The notes under the pieces were generated by a model. That model saw only the letters and a list, made by a program, of their open reading frames with translations. It did not search any database and was not told the DNA's origin. A stretch of 64,000 nt of DNA from positions 6,647,501 through 6,711,500 of the forward strand of contig NZ_CP108067.1 of assembly GCF_036178145.1 (NCBI RefSeq), in the 5' to 3' direction. Shown one piece after another: positions 1-8,811 of the stretch (positions within the stretch are counted from its first letter, which is position 1; each line of letters begins with the position of its first letter). Both the position numbers and the translations under genes were made by a program. Source of the stretch: Streptomyces sp. NBC_00273 (lineage in GTDB: Bacteria; Actinomycetota; Actinomycetes; Streptomycetales; Streptomycetaceae).

Positions 1-744
1 CGCGGCGCCGACGCACACCAGCAGGGTGGCCAGCTTCAGGCCGTCGTAGAAGGCGAAGACGAGCTGCTCGGCGGTGACGCGGCCGCCGAAGCGGATGCCC
101 TGGGCCCAGGCCGGGAGCGGGACCTCCGGGAGGGTGAACAGGAGGTGCGAGCCGGGGATCGGGGAGCCGAGCAGCATGGAGAAGAGCAGGCGCAGGCCGA
201 TGACGAAGAGGCCGAGCTTGAGGAAGGCGCCGTAGGAACGGGCCCAGGGTGCGTCGGTGCGGCGCGCCGCGACCACGTACCCGGCGACGCCGATGAGCAG
301 CCCGAGGAGGAGGGGGTTGGTGGTGCGGGAGGCGGCGGTGGCGAGGCCGAGGGCCCACAGCCACCAGGCCCCCGCGTGCAGGGCGGTGGCCCGGCCGGCC
401 TGCGGGGGCTTCCACTTTTCGTACGTCGACCGGTGCGCGGGGACCTGCGCCGCGGCCGGGCTCCGGCGGGCCGGGGGCAGGTCGCCGGGTGCGGCTCCGG
501 TGGGGGCGCGGTGGGCCTGCGGCCGCGCCCGGCGGGTACCGGTGCCGGTGGCCGTGGCCGTGGCCGTGCCCGTGCCCGTAGTGCGGGTCGTCCCGGCGGC
601 CGGTTTGTCCTCGGCGGTGAGGGGCGTCCGGGTGGTTGGCGTGCGCTCATGGCCGGCACCGGGCTCGGTCCGGGGCGCGCCGGTGCCCGTGGTGGCCGGA
701 TCGGCGTCGTTGCCGGGGTGCGCCGCGGCGCCGTGGCCGGTCAT
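1..744 (-). CDS. ECF transporter T component (CbiQ/EcfT family), 3' end cut by the window edge
   Basis: Reading the minus strand from an ATG at 744 gives an open frame of 248 codons that runs off the window. The first 120 or so residues are rich in Ala, Pro, Thr and Gly, with a Thr/Gly/Ala stretch coded by 6-bp repeats near 540-590. Hydrophobic segments begin near residue 125, and the visible part has four or so, including an FGGRVT-type turn and a segment ending LLVCVGAA at the edge. This pattern fits the membrane T subunit that couples a substrate-binding S subunit to ATPases in energy-coupling-factor transporters. The start overlaps the stop of the upstream gene (ATGA), so translation is probably coupled. 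Position in a cobalamin-riboswitch operon points to cobalt or corrinoid uptake, but the substrate is inferred. The long N-terminal extension is unusual for CbiQ proteins. Confidence 0.75.
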   Translation of the reverse strand, partial: MTGHGAAAHPGNDADPATTGTGAPRTEPGAGHERTPTTRTPLTAEDKPAAGTTRTTGTGTATATATGTGTRRARPQAHRAPTGAAPGDLPPARRSPAAAQVPAHRSTYEKWKPPQAGRATALHAGAWWLWALGLATAASRTTNPLLLGLLIGVAGYVVAARRTDAPWARSYGAFLKLGLFVIGLRLLFSMLLGSPIPGSHLLFTLPEVPLPAWAQGIRFGGRVTAEQLVFAFYDGLKLATLLVCVGAA

Positions 745-1400
745 CGCGAGCGGCGGCGGGACTGCCAGACGCCGGCCGCGGCCAGGACGGCCACCGCGGC
801 GATGCCCGCGAGCAGGCCCGCGGACGGGCCCCCGCCGGACTCCGGAGCGGCGGACTGCGCCGGGGCCGGGGTCCCGGACGCGCTGTCGGCGACCTGGTCG
901 CCGCAGCCCTGCTTCGGGTAGCCGGAGATCGCGCACAGCAGCGCCGCACCGTTGTAGCGCAGCGGCTTGGCGACCGAGGCCAGCGCCTCGGCCGTCGTGG
1001 CCTCGGGGGCCACCTGCGCGCAGGCCGTGCGCGGGGCGGCCTCCGGCGGCGCGTCGCCCGTCGGGGCGTCCGCCGGGACGCCGAAGTCGATGACGAGCGC
1101 CACCCGCTTGGTGCCCTCCGTCGGAGTGGTCGCCCCGCAGACGGTCTCGAAGTCGGCCGCCGCGCGCGGCTGGGCCGCCTGCGCCGCCGCGTCCTTGCTC
1201 ACCGAGAAGCGGAAGCCCTGGACGGCGCCGTCCGCGGGGCGGGCCATCGAGGGGCCCTGGGTGGCGTAGGACCACTGACCGCCCGCCGAGCCGTCCCAGA
1301 ACGACCAGTAGCGGTAGCCGGCCGCCAGCGCCGGGGAGGCGGCCAGCAGGGCCAGGGTGATCCCGAGGGCGAGGGCCACGGCGGGCAGGCGGCGGCGCAT
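741..1400 (-). CDS. SCO2322-like secreted, C-terminally membrane-anchored protein
   Basis: The protein has 219 residues. An N-terminal signal peptide (MRRRLPAVALALG, ending ASPALAAG) is followed by an aromatic stretch (YRYWSFWDGS), a globular domain of about 130 residues with four or so cysteines (including CGATTP and the pair in CAISGYPKQGCG), a Ser/Pro/Ala-rich linker, and a single C-terminal membrane helix followed by RRRSR. This suggests an extracellular protein tethered to the membrane. From memory it matches the actinobacterial 'SCO2322 family', which has no assigned activity. Its start shares one base with the stop of the barrel protein (TGATG) and its stop overlaps the ECF T gene start (ATGA), so the three genes form a tightly coupled operon. 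A role in capturing or handing over a corrinoid at the surface is inference from the riboswitch context. Confidence 0.8.
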   Translation of the reverse strand: MRRRLPAVALALGITLALLAASPALAAGYRYWSFWDGSAGGQWSYATQGPSMARPADGAVQGFRFSVSKDAAAQAAQPRAAADFETVCGATTPTEGTKRVALVIDFGVPADAPTGDAPPEAAPRTACAQVAPEATTAEALASVAKPLRYNGAALLCAISGYPKQGCGDQVADSASGTPAPAQSAAPESGGGPSAGLLAGIAAVAVLAAAGVWQSRRRSR

Positions 1401-2653
1401 CAGGACTCGTTCTTCTTCCGGCGGCCGCTCAGCAGGATGCCGATGCCGACACCGGCCGCGGCGCATGAACCGACGATCCACCAGACGTTCTGGCCGCCGG
1501 AGGGCTCCTCCTCGTCGCCGTCCACCTTCGTCGCTTCCGTGTCCGCGCCCTGCGGGGCCGGGCCGGTCGCGTTCAACGCGGCGACGAGGTCGGTGCCGCC
1601 GAAGGACTTCGGGTCGTTGCCGGTCGCGTGCGTGGCGAGGACGAGGGTGCCCAGCGCGGCCGGGCTGCCCTTCGCCCACTCGGCGGAGTTGGTCTCCAGC
1701 CACTTCAGGGCGCCCGCCGCCGACTCCTTGTGGCCGGCGGCGGCCAGGGCCAGTACGGCGTCGACGGTGTTGCCGGTGTCGGGGGTGGGCTGGTCCGCGC
1801 CCGGGGTGACGGCCATGAGGTGGCCGTCCTTCTTGAGGGCCTCGGCCAGGTAGCCGGCCGCGCCCTGGGCGGCGGCCACCGGGTCGGCGGCGTTCGCGGC
1901 CGGGCAGGCCAGCGGGGCGGCGGGGGTGTTCTCGGCGGACGGGACGACGGCCGCGCCCTTGCCGAGGCCGGCCAGGGCGGCGGCGGCCGTGGCGTCGGCG
2001 TTGGCGAGGAGCTTGCCGTCGGCCGGCTGGTACGCGAAGGCGCCGCGGTCGGCGGCCGGCTCGGCGGTGCAGCCCAGCTGGAAGGGGAGCAGGCCCTCGT
2101 AGGCCGACTTGCCCGCCTTGGACTTGACCTCGGCCGGCTTCTCGCCCGCCACGGCCAGGGCGCTGATCACCACGGCGGTGGAGTTGGCGTCGCTGGGGGA
2201 GCCGGGGACGTAGCTCCAGCCGCCGTCCTCGTTCTGGACGGACTTCAGCCAGTCGACGCCCTTCTTGACCTCCGCGTCGTGGCCGCCGAGCGCCTTCATG
2301 GCCTGCAGGGCCGCCGCGGTGGCGTTGGTGTCGTACATCGTGTTCGCGTCGCACGCCACGGCCGGGTTCGGGCGGAAGGAGGCGAAGCCGCCGTTCTGGC
2401 ACTGCTGGCCGACCAGCCAGGTCATGGCCTTGAGGGAGGGCTTGACGCCGACCGTGTGCTGGGCGAGCAGCGCGAAGGACTGCCGCCACACGCCGTCGTA
2501 CGTGGGGTCGCCCTTGCCGTAGAGGCCGTCGGGGATGGCCGGGGGCGCGGAGGGGGAGGCGGGCGGCGCGGTGTCGGCGAGGGCTGCGGGGGCGGCGCCC
2601 ACGCAGAGCACGGCGGAGGCGGCGAGCGCGGCTGCGCTGCGACGGACGTTCAT
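1400..2653 (-). CDS. Secreted prenyltransferase/squalene-oxidase-repeat (alpha/alpha-barrel) surface protein
   Basis: The protein has 417 residues. A signal peptide (MNVRRSAAALAAS to about residue 26, ending ALADT) is followed by about 340 residues carrying helical repeats of the terpene-cyclase/prenyltransferase type, for example QCQNGGFASF and NEDGGWSYVP. After a Glu-rich linker come a C-terminal membrane helix (WWIVGSCAAAGVGIGILLSG) and a basic tail RRKKNES. The catalytic DxDD motif of squalene cyclases is not apparent, so a binding role is more likely than cyclisation. The same alpha/alpha-barrel fold forms the N-terminal domain of intrinsic factor and transcobalamin. Because this is the first gene after a cobalamin riboswitch, an extracellular corrinoid-binding role is a reasonable inference. 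The binding residues have not been identified. Confidence 0.8.
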   Translation of the reverse strand: MNVRRSAAALAASAVLCVGAAPAALADTAPPASPSAPPAIPDGLYGKGDPTYDGVWRQSFALLAQHTVGVKPSLKAMTWLVGQQCQNGGFASFRPNPAVACDANTMYDTNATAAALQAMKALGGHDAEVKKGVDWLKSVQNEDGGWSYVPGSPSDANSTAVVISALAVAGEKPAEVKSKAGKSAYEGLLPFQLGCTAEPAADRGAFAYQPADGKLLANADATAAAALAGLGKGAAVVPSAENTPAAPLACPAANAADPVAAAQGAAGYLAEALKKDGHLMAVTPGADQPTPDTGNTVDAVLALAAAGHKESAAGALKWLETNSAEWAKGSPAALGTLVLATHATGNDPKSFGGTDLVAALNATGPAPQGADTEATKVDGDEEEPSGGQNVWWIVGSCAAAGVGIGILLSGRRKKNES

Positions 2654-2739
2654 AGGGGGGTGGTGCCTCTCGTACGGGGGAACCGGCAGCAGGCACGCAC
2701 AGGCACCGGGCTCCGGCTCCGTTTACCTCGACGGTGCCG

Positions 2740-2897
2740 GCCGCCGGGGGCTCCGGCGGCACGAGCCGCGCACCTTCGGTACGGGGCATTCCGGCTCCCC
2801 GCCCGGGCGGTGCCGGGAGTGGTCACGGTTGCGGGTCAGCGCCGGAATTGCACCGGCTTCCCCCCGTACAGAGGTGTGGACGACAGGTTCACTCTAC
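2740..2897 (-). promoter_or_regulatory. Cobalamin (adenosylcobalamin) riboswitch
   Basis: On the minus strand, 2864-2821 reads as the conserved aptamer core: a run of G, then AAGCCGGTG, a short loop closing with TTCCGGC, then GCTGACCCGCAACCGTGA. This matches the GGAA-GGTG-TCCGG-CCCGCAACCGT signature of cobalamin riboswitches. A degenerate B12 box (GAGCCGGAATGCC) lies at 2797-2785. A GC-rich hairpin at about 2760-2740 (8-bp arms) follows and could be part of the expression platform. The element sits about 90-245 bases before the ATG at 2653 of the barrel-protein operon, whose Shine-Dalgarno is weak, so translational control is plausible. High cobalamin would be expected to repress the operon. 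The 5' and 3' borders given are approximate. Confidence 0.88.
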
Positions 2898-2942
2898 CGG
2901 CCCGTAACCGGCGGGCCCCGGGGCGCAGGGGCCGGGCGCCCC

Positions 2943-4097
2943 TTACACGGCCCGGTACGTCACCGGGTCCGTGCCCGGTACCGCCTCGGCGCGGCCCTGT
3001 TTGACCAGCCGCCGCACATGGGCCTCCGCTTCGGAGACGGCGATGTTGCGGGAGCCGTACGGGATCTGCGCCCAGGGCCGGTTCCACTCCATCCGCTCGG
3101 CCAGCCCCCACGGGGTCAGCGGCTCGGCCAGCAGCGCCAAGAGGCCCCTCAGTCGTTCCTCGTGGTGGTCGAGGAGCTCCCGTACGCGGCCGGGTGCGTC
3201 GGTGAAGGCGTGTTGGTGGGCGGGGAGCACCTCGGCGGGTCCGAGGCGGCCGATGCGTTCGAGGGAGTCGAGGTAGTCGCCGAGGGGGTCGGTGACGCGG
3301 GTGTCCTCCGGGGCCTCGTACAGGCCGATGTGGGGGGAGATCCCGGGCAGCAGGTGGTCCCCGGAGAAGAGGCGGCCGTTGCCGGGGAGGTTCGCCGGGT
3401 GCGCTTCCTCCAGGTGCAGGCAGACGTGGCCGGGGGTGTGGCCGGGGGTCCAGATCGCGCGCAGCCGGCGCCCGGCGAGGGGGAGCAGCTCGGCGGGGAC
3501 GATCTCCCGGTCGGGGACGGCGGCGCGCAGGCCGGGCAGGGTCCGCATGCGGCCGCTCGCGCGGGCGGCGCGCAGCGGGGCGATGTGCTCCTCGGGGGCT
3601 CCGGCGGCGGCGAGTTTGGCGCTCATGTAGTCGAACCAGACGCCGGGTTCGGAGGCGCGGGTCCGTACGACGACCTCGGTGTCGGCGGCGTGCATGGCGA
3701 TCCAGGCGCCGGAGGCCTCGCGGACCCGGCCGGAGAGGCCGTGGTGGTCGGGGTGGTGGTGGGTGATGACCACGCCGTGGATGTCGGTGACGGCGGTGCC
3801 GAGTGCGGCGAGGCCGGCGACGAGGGTGTCCCAGGAGGCGGGGTCGTCCCAGCCGGTGTCGATGAGGACGGGGCCGCGGTCGGTGTCGAGGACGTGGACG
3901 AGGGTGTGTCCGAGGGGGTTGTCGGGGATGGGGACCTTGATCCCCCGTACGCCGCCGCCGTGATCGGTGACGTGGGGGGCGTCGCCGGTGACCGGTGACG
4001 CGCCCTCCTCGACCGGCGACGTGTCCTCCGCGACCCGCGACGCGTCGCCCTCGACCCGTGGCGCGTCCTCCGTGACCTGTGGCGTGTCCTCCGTCAT
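2943..4097 (-). CDS. MBL-fold metallo-hydrolase with a heptad-repeat N-terminus
   Basis: The protein has 384 residues. The metallo-beta-lactamase signature THHHPDHHG lies near residues 105-113, with further metal ligands expected in GHTPGH (about residue 218) and SGDHLL (about 243). The C-terminal part resembles the winged-helix tail of LACTB2-like hydrolases. Residues 2-43 are six copies of a 7-residue repeat ending in Val (for example TEDTPQV, TEDAPRV), coded by 21-bp degenerate DNA repeats at 3969-4094. The conserved domain starts only near residue 50. An internal start is therefore possible, although no better Shine-Dalgarno is obvious. It is divergent from the aldehyde dehydrogenase, and the shared intergenic region holds three palindromic motifs, one close to the KstR consensus. 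A role in acyl- or lactone-ester hydrolysis is inference. Confidence 0.85.
   Translation of the reverse strand: MTEDTPQVTEDAPRVEGDASRVAEDTSPVEEGASPVTGDAPHVTDHGGGVRGIKVPIPDNPLGHTLVHVLDTDRGPVLIDTGWDDPASWDTLVAGLAALGTAVTDIHGVVITHHHPDHHGLSGRVREASGAWIAMHAADTEVVVRTRASEPGVWFDYMSAKLAAAGAPEEHIAPLRAARASGRMRTLPGLRAAVPDREIVPAELLPLAGRRLRAIWTPGHTPGHVCLHLEEAHPANLPGNGRLFSGDHLLPGISPHIGLYEAPEDTRVTDPLGDYLDSLERIGRLGPAEVLPAHQHAFTDAPGRVRELLDHHEERLRGLLALLAEPLTPWGLAERMEWNRPWAQIPYGSRNIAVSEAEAHVRRLVKQGRAEAVPGTDPVTYRAV
3969..4094 (-). repeat. Six 21-bp degenerate tandem repeats coding heptads
   Basis: Six in-frame units of 21 bp code for seven-residue blocks of the form (T/E/A)(E/G)(D/G)xxx-V. They make up almost all of the first 43 codons of the MBL-fold hydrolase. 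The unit length is a multiple of three, so copy-number changes would lengthen or shorten the acidic tail without a frameshift. Confidence 0.8.
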
Positions 4098-4130
4098 GCG
4101 CCCGCCCTCCCCTGTCGCCGCCCTCGGACG

Positions 4131-4142
4131 AGAACGTGTTCC
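4131..4142. promoter_or_regulatory. KstR-like operator between MBL hydrolase and ALDH
   Basis: The sequence AGAACGTGTTCC, with a flanking A, fits TnnAACnnGTTnnA except for the first base. It lies 34 bases before the MBL hydrolase start and about 150 bases before the ALDH start. A KstR-like repressor is encoded at 9703-10326, which makes this a candidate target. Assignment is by consensus only. Confidence 0.5.
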
Positions 4143-4206
4143 AGTAGTAGCCCAAGTCGACCACTTTCCGGGCTCCCTGACTAGTCGTTCGATCTTCTCC
4201 GACGCA

Positions 4207-4221
4207 CTGACGGAGGTTCAG
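4207..4221. promoter_or_regulatory. CTGAC-N5-TTCAG operator-like dyad
   Basis: ACTGAC-ggagg-TTCAGT is an inverted repeat with one mismatch to the CTGAC-N5-GTCAG motif found at 17184, 29974 and 36059. It lies about 70 bases before the ALDH start. The cognate regulator is unknown. Confidence 0.4.
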
Positions 4222-4245
4222 TCCTGGCCGTGGACTCCTCTAACT

Positions 4246-4263
4246 AGAACTGGTATCAGTTCT
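4246..4263. promoter_or_regulatory. Perfect 18-bp palindrome before the ALDH/ferredoxin operon
   Basis: AGAACTG-GTAT-CAGTTCT has perfect 7-bp arms and a 4-bp centre. It ends 28 bases before the ALDH ATG, where a TetR-type repressor would block the promoter or early elongation. It resembles two overlapping imperfect KstR half-matches but has a different spacing, so it may serve another TetR-family protein. Confidence 0.6.
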
Positions 4264-4291
4264 GGAACCCAAGCCGCAGGAGGCCTCAGCC

Positions 4292-5769
<1,478 letters not shown>

Positions 5770-5770
<1 letters not shown>

Positions 5771-6003
5771 TGGGTGACCGCTGGCAGGTCGAGGTGGACC
5801 GGGGGGTCTGCATCGGCTCGGGCATGTGCGTGAACCACGCCCCGGACGGCTTCGTCCTGGACACGGCGCGCCAGTCCCACCCGCGCACCGCCGAGTCGGA
5901 CGCGAACGAGCCGATCCTCACGGCTGCGGAGGGCTGCCCGGTGGAAGCCATCATGATCACCCTGGCGACGACGGGCGAACCGGTCTTCCCGCCGGAGGAG
6001 TGA
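5770..6003 (+). CDS. Small single-cluster ferredoxin
   Basis: The protein has 77 residues and is coded in a TGATG overlap with the ALDH gene. Cysteines occur in CIGSGMC (about residues 15-21) and in GCPVEAI (about 59-65). With one cysteine position of a classic 4Fe-4S set replaced by Gly, this is the 3Fe-4S-type pattern of actinobacterial ferredoxins that pass electrons to P450 or other oxygenases. The surface is acidic, as expected for an electron carrier. Its partner is not in the window; the ALDH is coupled genetically, but a direct redox link is inferred only from position. Confidence 0.9.
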
Positions 6004-6161
6004 CCGCGGACAGGGGACGGGACCCGGGCAGCCGGTGACCCGGCAGCCGGGGCCCGTTTCGCCGCCGGGGCCCGAGGGGCCGCCGGGGCCCGAGGCGGCC
6101 GGGCCGGCGGGGCGCACGAGCCTGCCGGGTGCCGCCGGGGCCACCGGTCCTGCGGTCGTCC

Positions 6162-7622
6162 TCAGACGTCGGCGCCTTCGGGAGCGCGGGTCAGCGACCG
6201 CAGCACGAGCGCGATCACGAGGGCGATGCCGGAGCACACGGTCAGGGCCAGGAAGCCGTTGCCGACACCCGCGGTGGTCGCGTCCGCGATCGAACCGCCG
6301 TCGTCGAGACGGCTGTCGACCGAGGTGGCGAGGACGGTGCCGATGACGGCGATGCCGAGGGCGGCGCCGGTCTCGTTGAAGGTGTTGAGCAGGCCGGAGC
6401 CGACACCGGACTCCGCCACCTTGACGTGCGAGGTGCCGATGCCGAAGAGCGGTACGAAGCAGGCGGGCAGACCGGCGCCGATGACGGCCAGCGCGACGAC
6501 GGTGAGCGCGACGCCGTCGGTGCCGGTCGCCAGGATGCCCGTGCCGACCAGCTGCAGGGCCGCTCCGGCCGCGTACATTCCGCCCAGGCCCAGGGCATTG
6601 GCCAGCGACGGCGCGACCAGCGCGACCACGAGGGCGGCCAGGCCCATGGGGAGCAGTGCGAGGCCGGTGACGAAGGCGCTCATCTCGTGGACGCGCTGGA
6701 ACTGGATGCTGGCCAGGAACGAGCTGCTGATCATCACGGCGGCCACCAGGAGCAGGCCGACGCTGGACAGCCAGTAGGTGGGCTTGCGCAACAGGTGCAG
6801 CGGGAGCAGCGGGTCGACCCGGCCGATCTCCATGAACGTGACCGCGGCGAGCAGGACCGCGGCGCCGCCGATGCTGATCCAGGCGTTCCGGTCGCCGAAC
6901 CCCTCGTGCAGCCGGATCAGTCCGAAGGACAGGGCGGCGACTCCGGCGGTGGACACGATCGCCGACGGCAGCCGCAGCGTGCGGTCGCTGCTCGTGTCGA
7001 GGGCGGGCATGCTGCGCAGGGCGCCGATGCCGGCAGCGATGCTGATCGGGATGTTGATCAAGAAGGCCCAGCGCCAGCTGATCGTCGTGACGATCAGCCC
7101 GCCGAGCACCACGCCGATGGTCGCGCCGATCACGCCGAGGCCGCTCCAGGCGGTCAGTGCGATCTTGCGCTGCTCCTCGTCCTGGTAGACCTCCAAGACG
7201 ATCGACAGGGCGGCCGCGGAGAGCAGTGCGGCCCCGGCGCCCTGGACGGCACGGCCTGCGACGAGCAGTTCCTGGTTGCCCGCGATGCCGCAGAGCACGG
7301 AGGCCACGGCGAAGACGGTGAGGCCGGCGAGGAAGGTGCGGCGGCGTCCGAGGACGTCGGAGACGCGGCCGCCGAAGAGCAGCAGGCTGCCGAGCACCAG
7401 GACGTACCCGCTGATCGTCCACTGCAAGGCCGTCTGACCGGCGGGCAGCTGGGCCCCGATCGAGGGCAGGGCCACGTTCACGACCGTCGAGTCCAGCATG
7501 ACCATCAACTGGGCGACGCCGACCACCACCAGAGTGGTCCAGGCGGCCTTGCCGGGGGCCCGTGCGGGTGTTCCTGCCGCGTCCTGCTCGGCCGTCTCGG
7601 GCACCAGCGTCTGCTCGGTCAC
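6162..7622 (-). CDS. DHA2-family (EmrB/QacA) MFS drug exporter
   Basis: The protein has 486 residues and about 14 membrane segments, typical of the DHA2 family of proton-driven exporters. The motif LDSTVVNVALPSI in the first helix and GGRVSDVLGRRR (motif A, after helix 2) are clear. GTG at 7622 is chosen because AAGGAG lies five bases upstream; a second GTG three bases earlier is too close to it. The gene is divergent from a MarR regulator, and two 16-bp direct repeats lie between them. Export of a toxic small molecule under MarR control is the likely role. The substrate is unknown. Confidence 0.92.
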   Translation of the reverse strand: MTEQTLVPETAEQDAAGTPARAPGKAAWTTLVVVGVAQLMVMLDSTVVNVALPSIGAQLPAGQTALQWTISGYVLVLGSLLLFGGRVSDVLGRRRTFLAGLTVFAVASVLCGIAGNQELLVAGRAVQGAGAALLSAAALSIVLEVYQDEEQRKIALTAWSGLGVIGATIGVVLGGLIVTTISWRWAFLINIPISIAAGIGALRSMPALDTSSDRTLRLPSAIVSTAGVAALSFGLIRLHEGFGDRNAWISIGGAAVLLAAVTFMEIGRVDPLLPLHLLRKPTYWLSSVGLLLVAAVMISSSFLASIQFQRVHEMSAFVTGLALLPMGLAALVVALVAPSLANALGLGGMYAAGAALQLVGTGILATGTDGVALTVVALAVIGAGLPACFVPLFGIGTSHVKVAESGVGSGLLNTFNETGAALGIAVIGTVLATSVDSRLDDGGSIADATTAGVGNGFLALTVCSGIALVIALVLRSLTRAPEGADV

Positions 7623-7658
7623 CACGTCTCCTTCATCTGCCGTCCGCGCTAAATGATT

Positions 7659-7710
7659 TATGCGCATGCATCGATTGAGCCCGGACAGTACATGTATGCG
7701 TATGCATCGA
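7659..7710. promoter_or_regulatory. Two direct-repeat operators in the MFS/marR divergent promoter
   Basis: TATGCGCATGCATCGA at 7659-7674 is repeated as TATGCGTATGCATCGA at 7695-7710, with one mismatch and a 36-bp period. Each copy contains overlapping short palindromes (ATGCAT in both, GCATGC and ATGCGCAT in the first). Two copies between divergent genes fit MarR dimers repressing both the pump and the regulator. Confidence 0.7.
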
Positions 7711-7734
7711 CAAGGGGGCGGTGGCGAACCTACG

Positions 7735-8169
7735 ATGAGGGACGTGACGAGGAACGTGACGGAAACAGCAGCTCTCACCGACCGTTGGGTCGCCGTGACC
7801 CGCGCCTGTGCGCAGATCAACCAGGCCGCCGAGCGCGTGCTGGCCGAGCGCCACGGCCTGTGTGCCAGCGCCTTCGAGATCATGGACGTGATGGCGCGGG
7901 CCGATGACTGGATCCGGGCGGGGGAGCTCAGTTCCCGCGCGTCCCGCAGCCAGCCGCAGGTCTCGCGTCTGGTGGCCCAGATGGTCGGCGCGGGCTACGT
8001 CGAGCGGAAGCCGTGCTCCAGCGATCGGCGGGGGTTCGACGTCCGGCTCACGGCGTCCGGCCGGGAGCTCTTCTTGCAGTCCGTCGTCACCATGGAGACG
8101 GTGCTGAGCGAGGTGGCCGAAAGCAGTGCAGAGGTGCGGGACGTCATGGGGCTGACCGCTGACCGCTGA
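7735..8169 (+). CDS. MarR-family transcriptional regulator
   Basis: The protein has 144 residues from the ATG at 7735. A winged helix-turn-helix is seen in the middle: RAGELSSRASRSQPQVSRLV, followed by the wing region ERKPCSSDRRGFDVRLTASGREL, which is typical of MarR proteins. It is divergent from the MFS exporter and probably represses it until a ligand binds. Alternative in-frame starts exist upstream (7660, 7696), but they lie inside the direct-repeat operators and are unlikely. The last codons and the stop lie inside a 7-bp tandem repeat, so repeat slippage would change the C-terminus. Confidence 0.88.
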   Translation: MRDVTRNVTETAALTDRWVAVTRACAQINQAAERVLAERHGLCASAFEIMDVMARADDWIRAGELSSRASRSQPQVSRLVAQMVGAGYVERKPCSSDRRGFDVRLTASGRELFLQSVVTMETVLSEVAESSAEVRDVMGLTADR

Positions 8170-8206
8170 CCGGTGACCGGTGACCGGTGACCGCTGACTG
8201 TCGACC
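8151..8206. repeat. 7-bp tandem repeat spanning the marR stop codon
   Basis: Seven consecutive 7-bp units run from 8151 to 8199 (GCTGACC three times, GGTGACC three times, GCTGACT), followed by a degenerate unit GTCGACC. The TGA stop of the MarR gene is at 8167-8169 within the third unit. The unit is not a multiple of three. Confidence 0.85.
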
Positions 8207-8259
8207 GGCGCCGCTGGCTGCTGACCGGCGCTCGTGCGGCCAGCGCGCCCGCGGCCGGC

Positions 8260-8715
8260 TCAGGGGCGGGGCGTACGGCCCGGGCGGCTCGTGATGTTCG
8301 TGGGGTCGAGGCGCGCTCCGCAGCGGTCGCAGAGCTGGTGGGTGTCGGGACCGCCGCCGCAGCCCGTGTGCTCGATGGTCACCGGGGGGCCGTCCGCCTC
8401 CGGGTAGTAGCGGTCGCCCCACTGCATCAGGTGGTTCAGGGCGGGCCACAGGGCCAGGCCCTTCTCCGTCAGGACGTAGTCGAAGCGCTCCGGCCGGGTC
8501 TGGTACGGGCGCCGCTCCAGCACGCCCTCGGCCTCCAGTCGGCGCAGCCGGTCGGTGAGGACGCTGCGGGTGATGCCGAGTTCGCCCTGGAGCGCGTCGA
8601 AGCGCCGGTGGCCCTGCAGGATGCTGCGCACGATCAGCAGCGACCAGCGTTCGCCGATCACCTCGAGGGCGCGGGCGATGGAACACACCTGGGTCTCGTA
8701 ATCGCGGGCGAGCAT
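8260..8715 (-). CDS. HxlR-family transcriptional regulator
   Basis: The protein has 151 residues. It begins with the HxlR hallmark: a cysteine in VCSIARALEVIGERWSLLIV, then FDALQGELGITRSVLTDRL as the recognition helices and a wing (YQTRPERFDYVLT). A C-terminal CGGGPD...CDRCGA segment may bind metal or sense redox. It is divergent from an alpha/beta hydrolase with about 96 bases between starts. A GTCGC-N5-GCGAC dyad lies in that gap. It probably controls the hydrolase and itself. Confidence 0.9.
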   Translation of the reverse strand: MLARDYETQVCSIARALEVIGERWSLLIVRSILQGHRRFDALQGELGITRSVLTDRLRRLEAEGVLERRPYQTRPERFDYVLTEKGLALWPALNHLMQWGDRYYPEADGPPVTIEHTGCGGGPDTHQLCDRCGARLDPTNITSRPGRTPRP

Positions 8716-8735
8716 GGGTCGAGCATACCTAGTGG

Positions 8736-8750
8736 GTCGCGTGAAGCGAC
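8736..8750. promoter_or_regulatory. GTCGC-N5-GCGAC dyad in the hxlR/hydrolase promoter
   Basis: GTCGC-gtgaa-GCGAC has perfect 5-bp arms and lies 21 bases before the HxlR start and 62 bases before the hydrolase start. It is a candidate HxlR operator; no consensus was available to test it against. Confidence 0.4.
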
Positions 8751-8811
8751 TCTCCTGGGCTAGGGTCGGTCGAGTTAGTTGCTTCATCAGACTCACTGCA
8801 AGGGGAGCAGC

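Noticed and set aside
741..2789. 682-codon fused frame covering the SCO2322-like and barrel genes
   Set aside because: Only its C-terminal third is the SCO2322-like protein; the rest is the wrong frame of the barrel gene, with a TGATG junction between the two real genes.
6035..6346. Collagen-like GPEGPPGPE open frame
   Set aside because: It runs into the antisense of the MFS gene and turns Arg-rich; the GPP pattern comes from a local GC-rich repeat.
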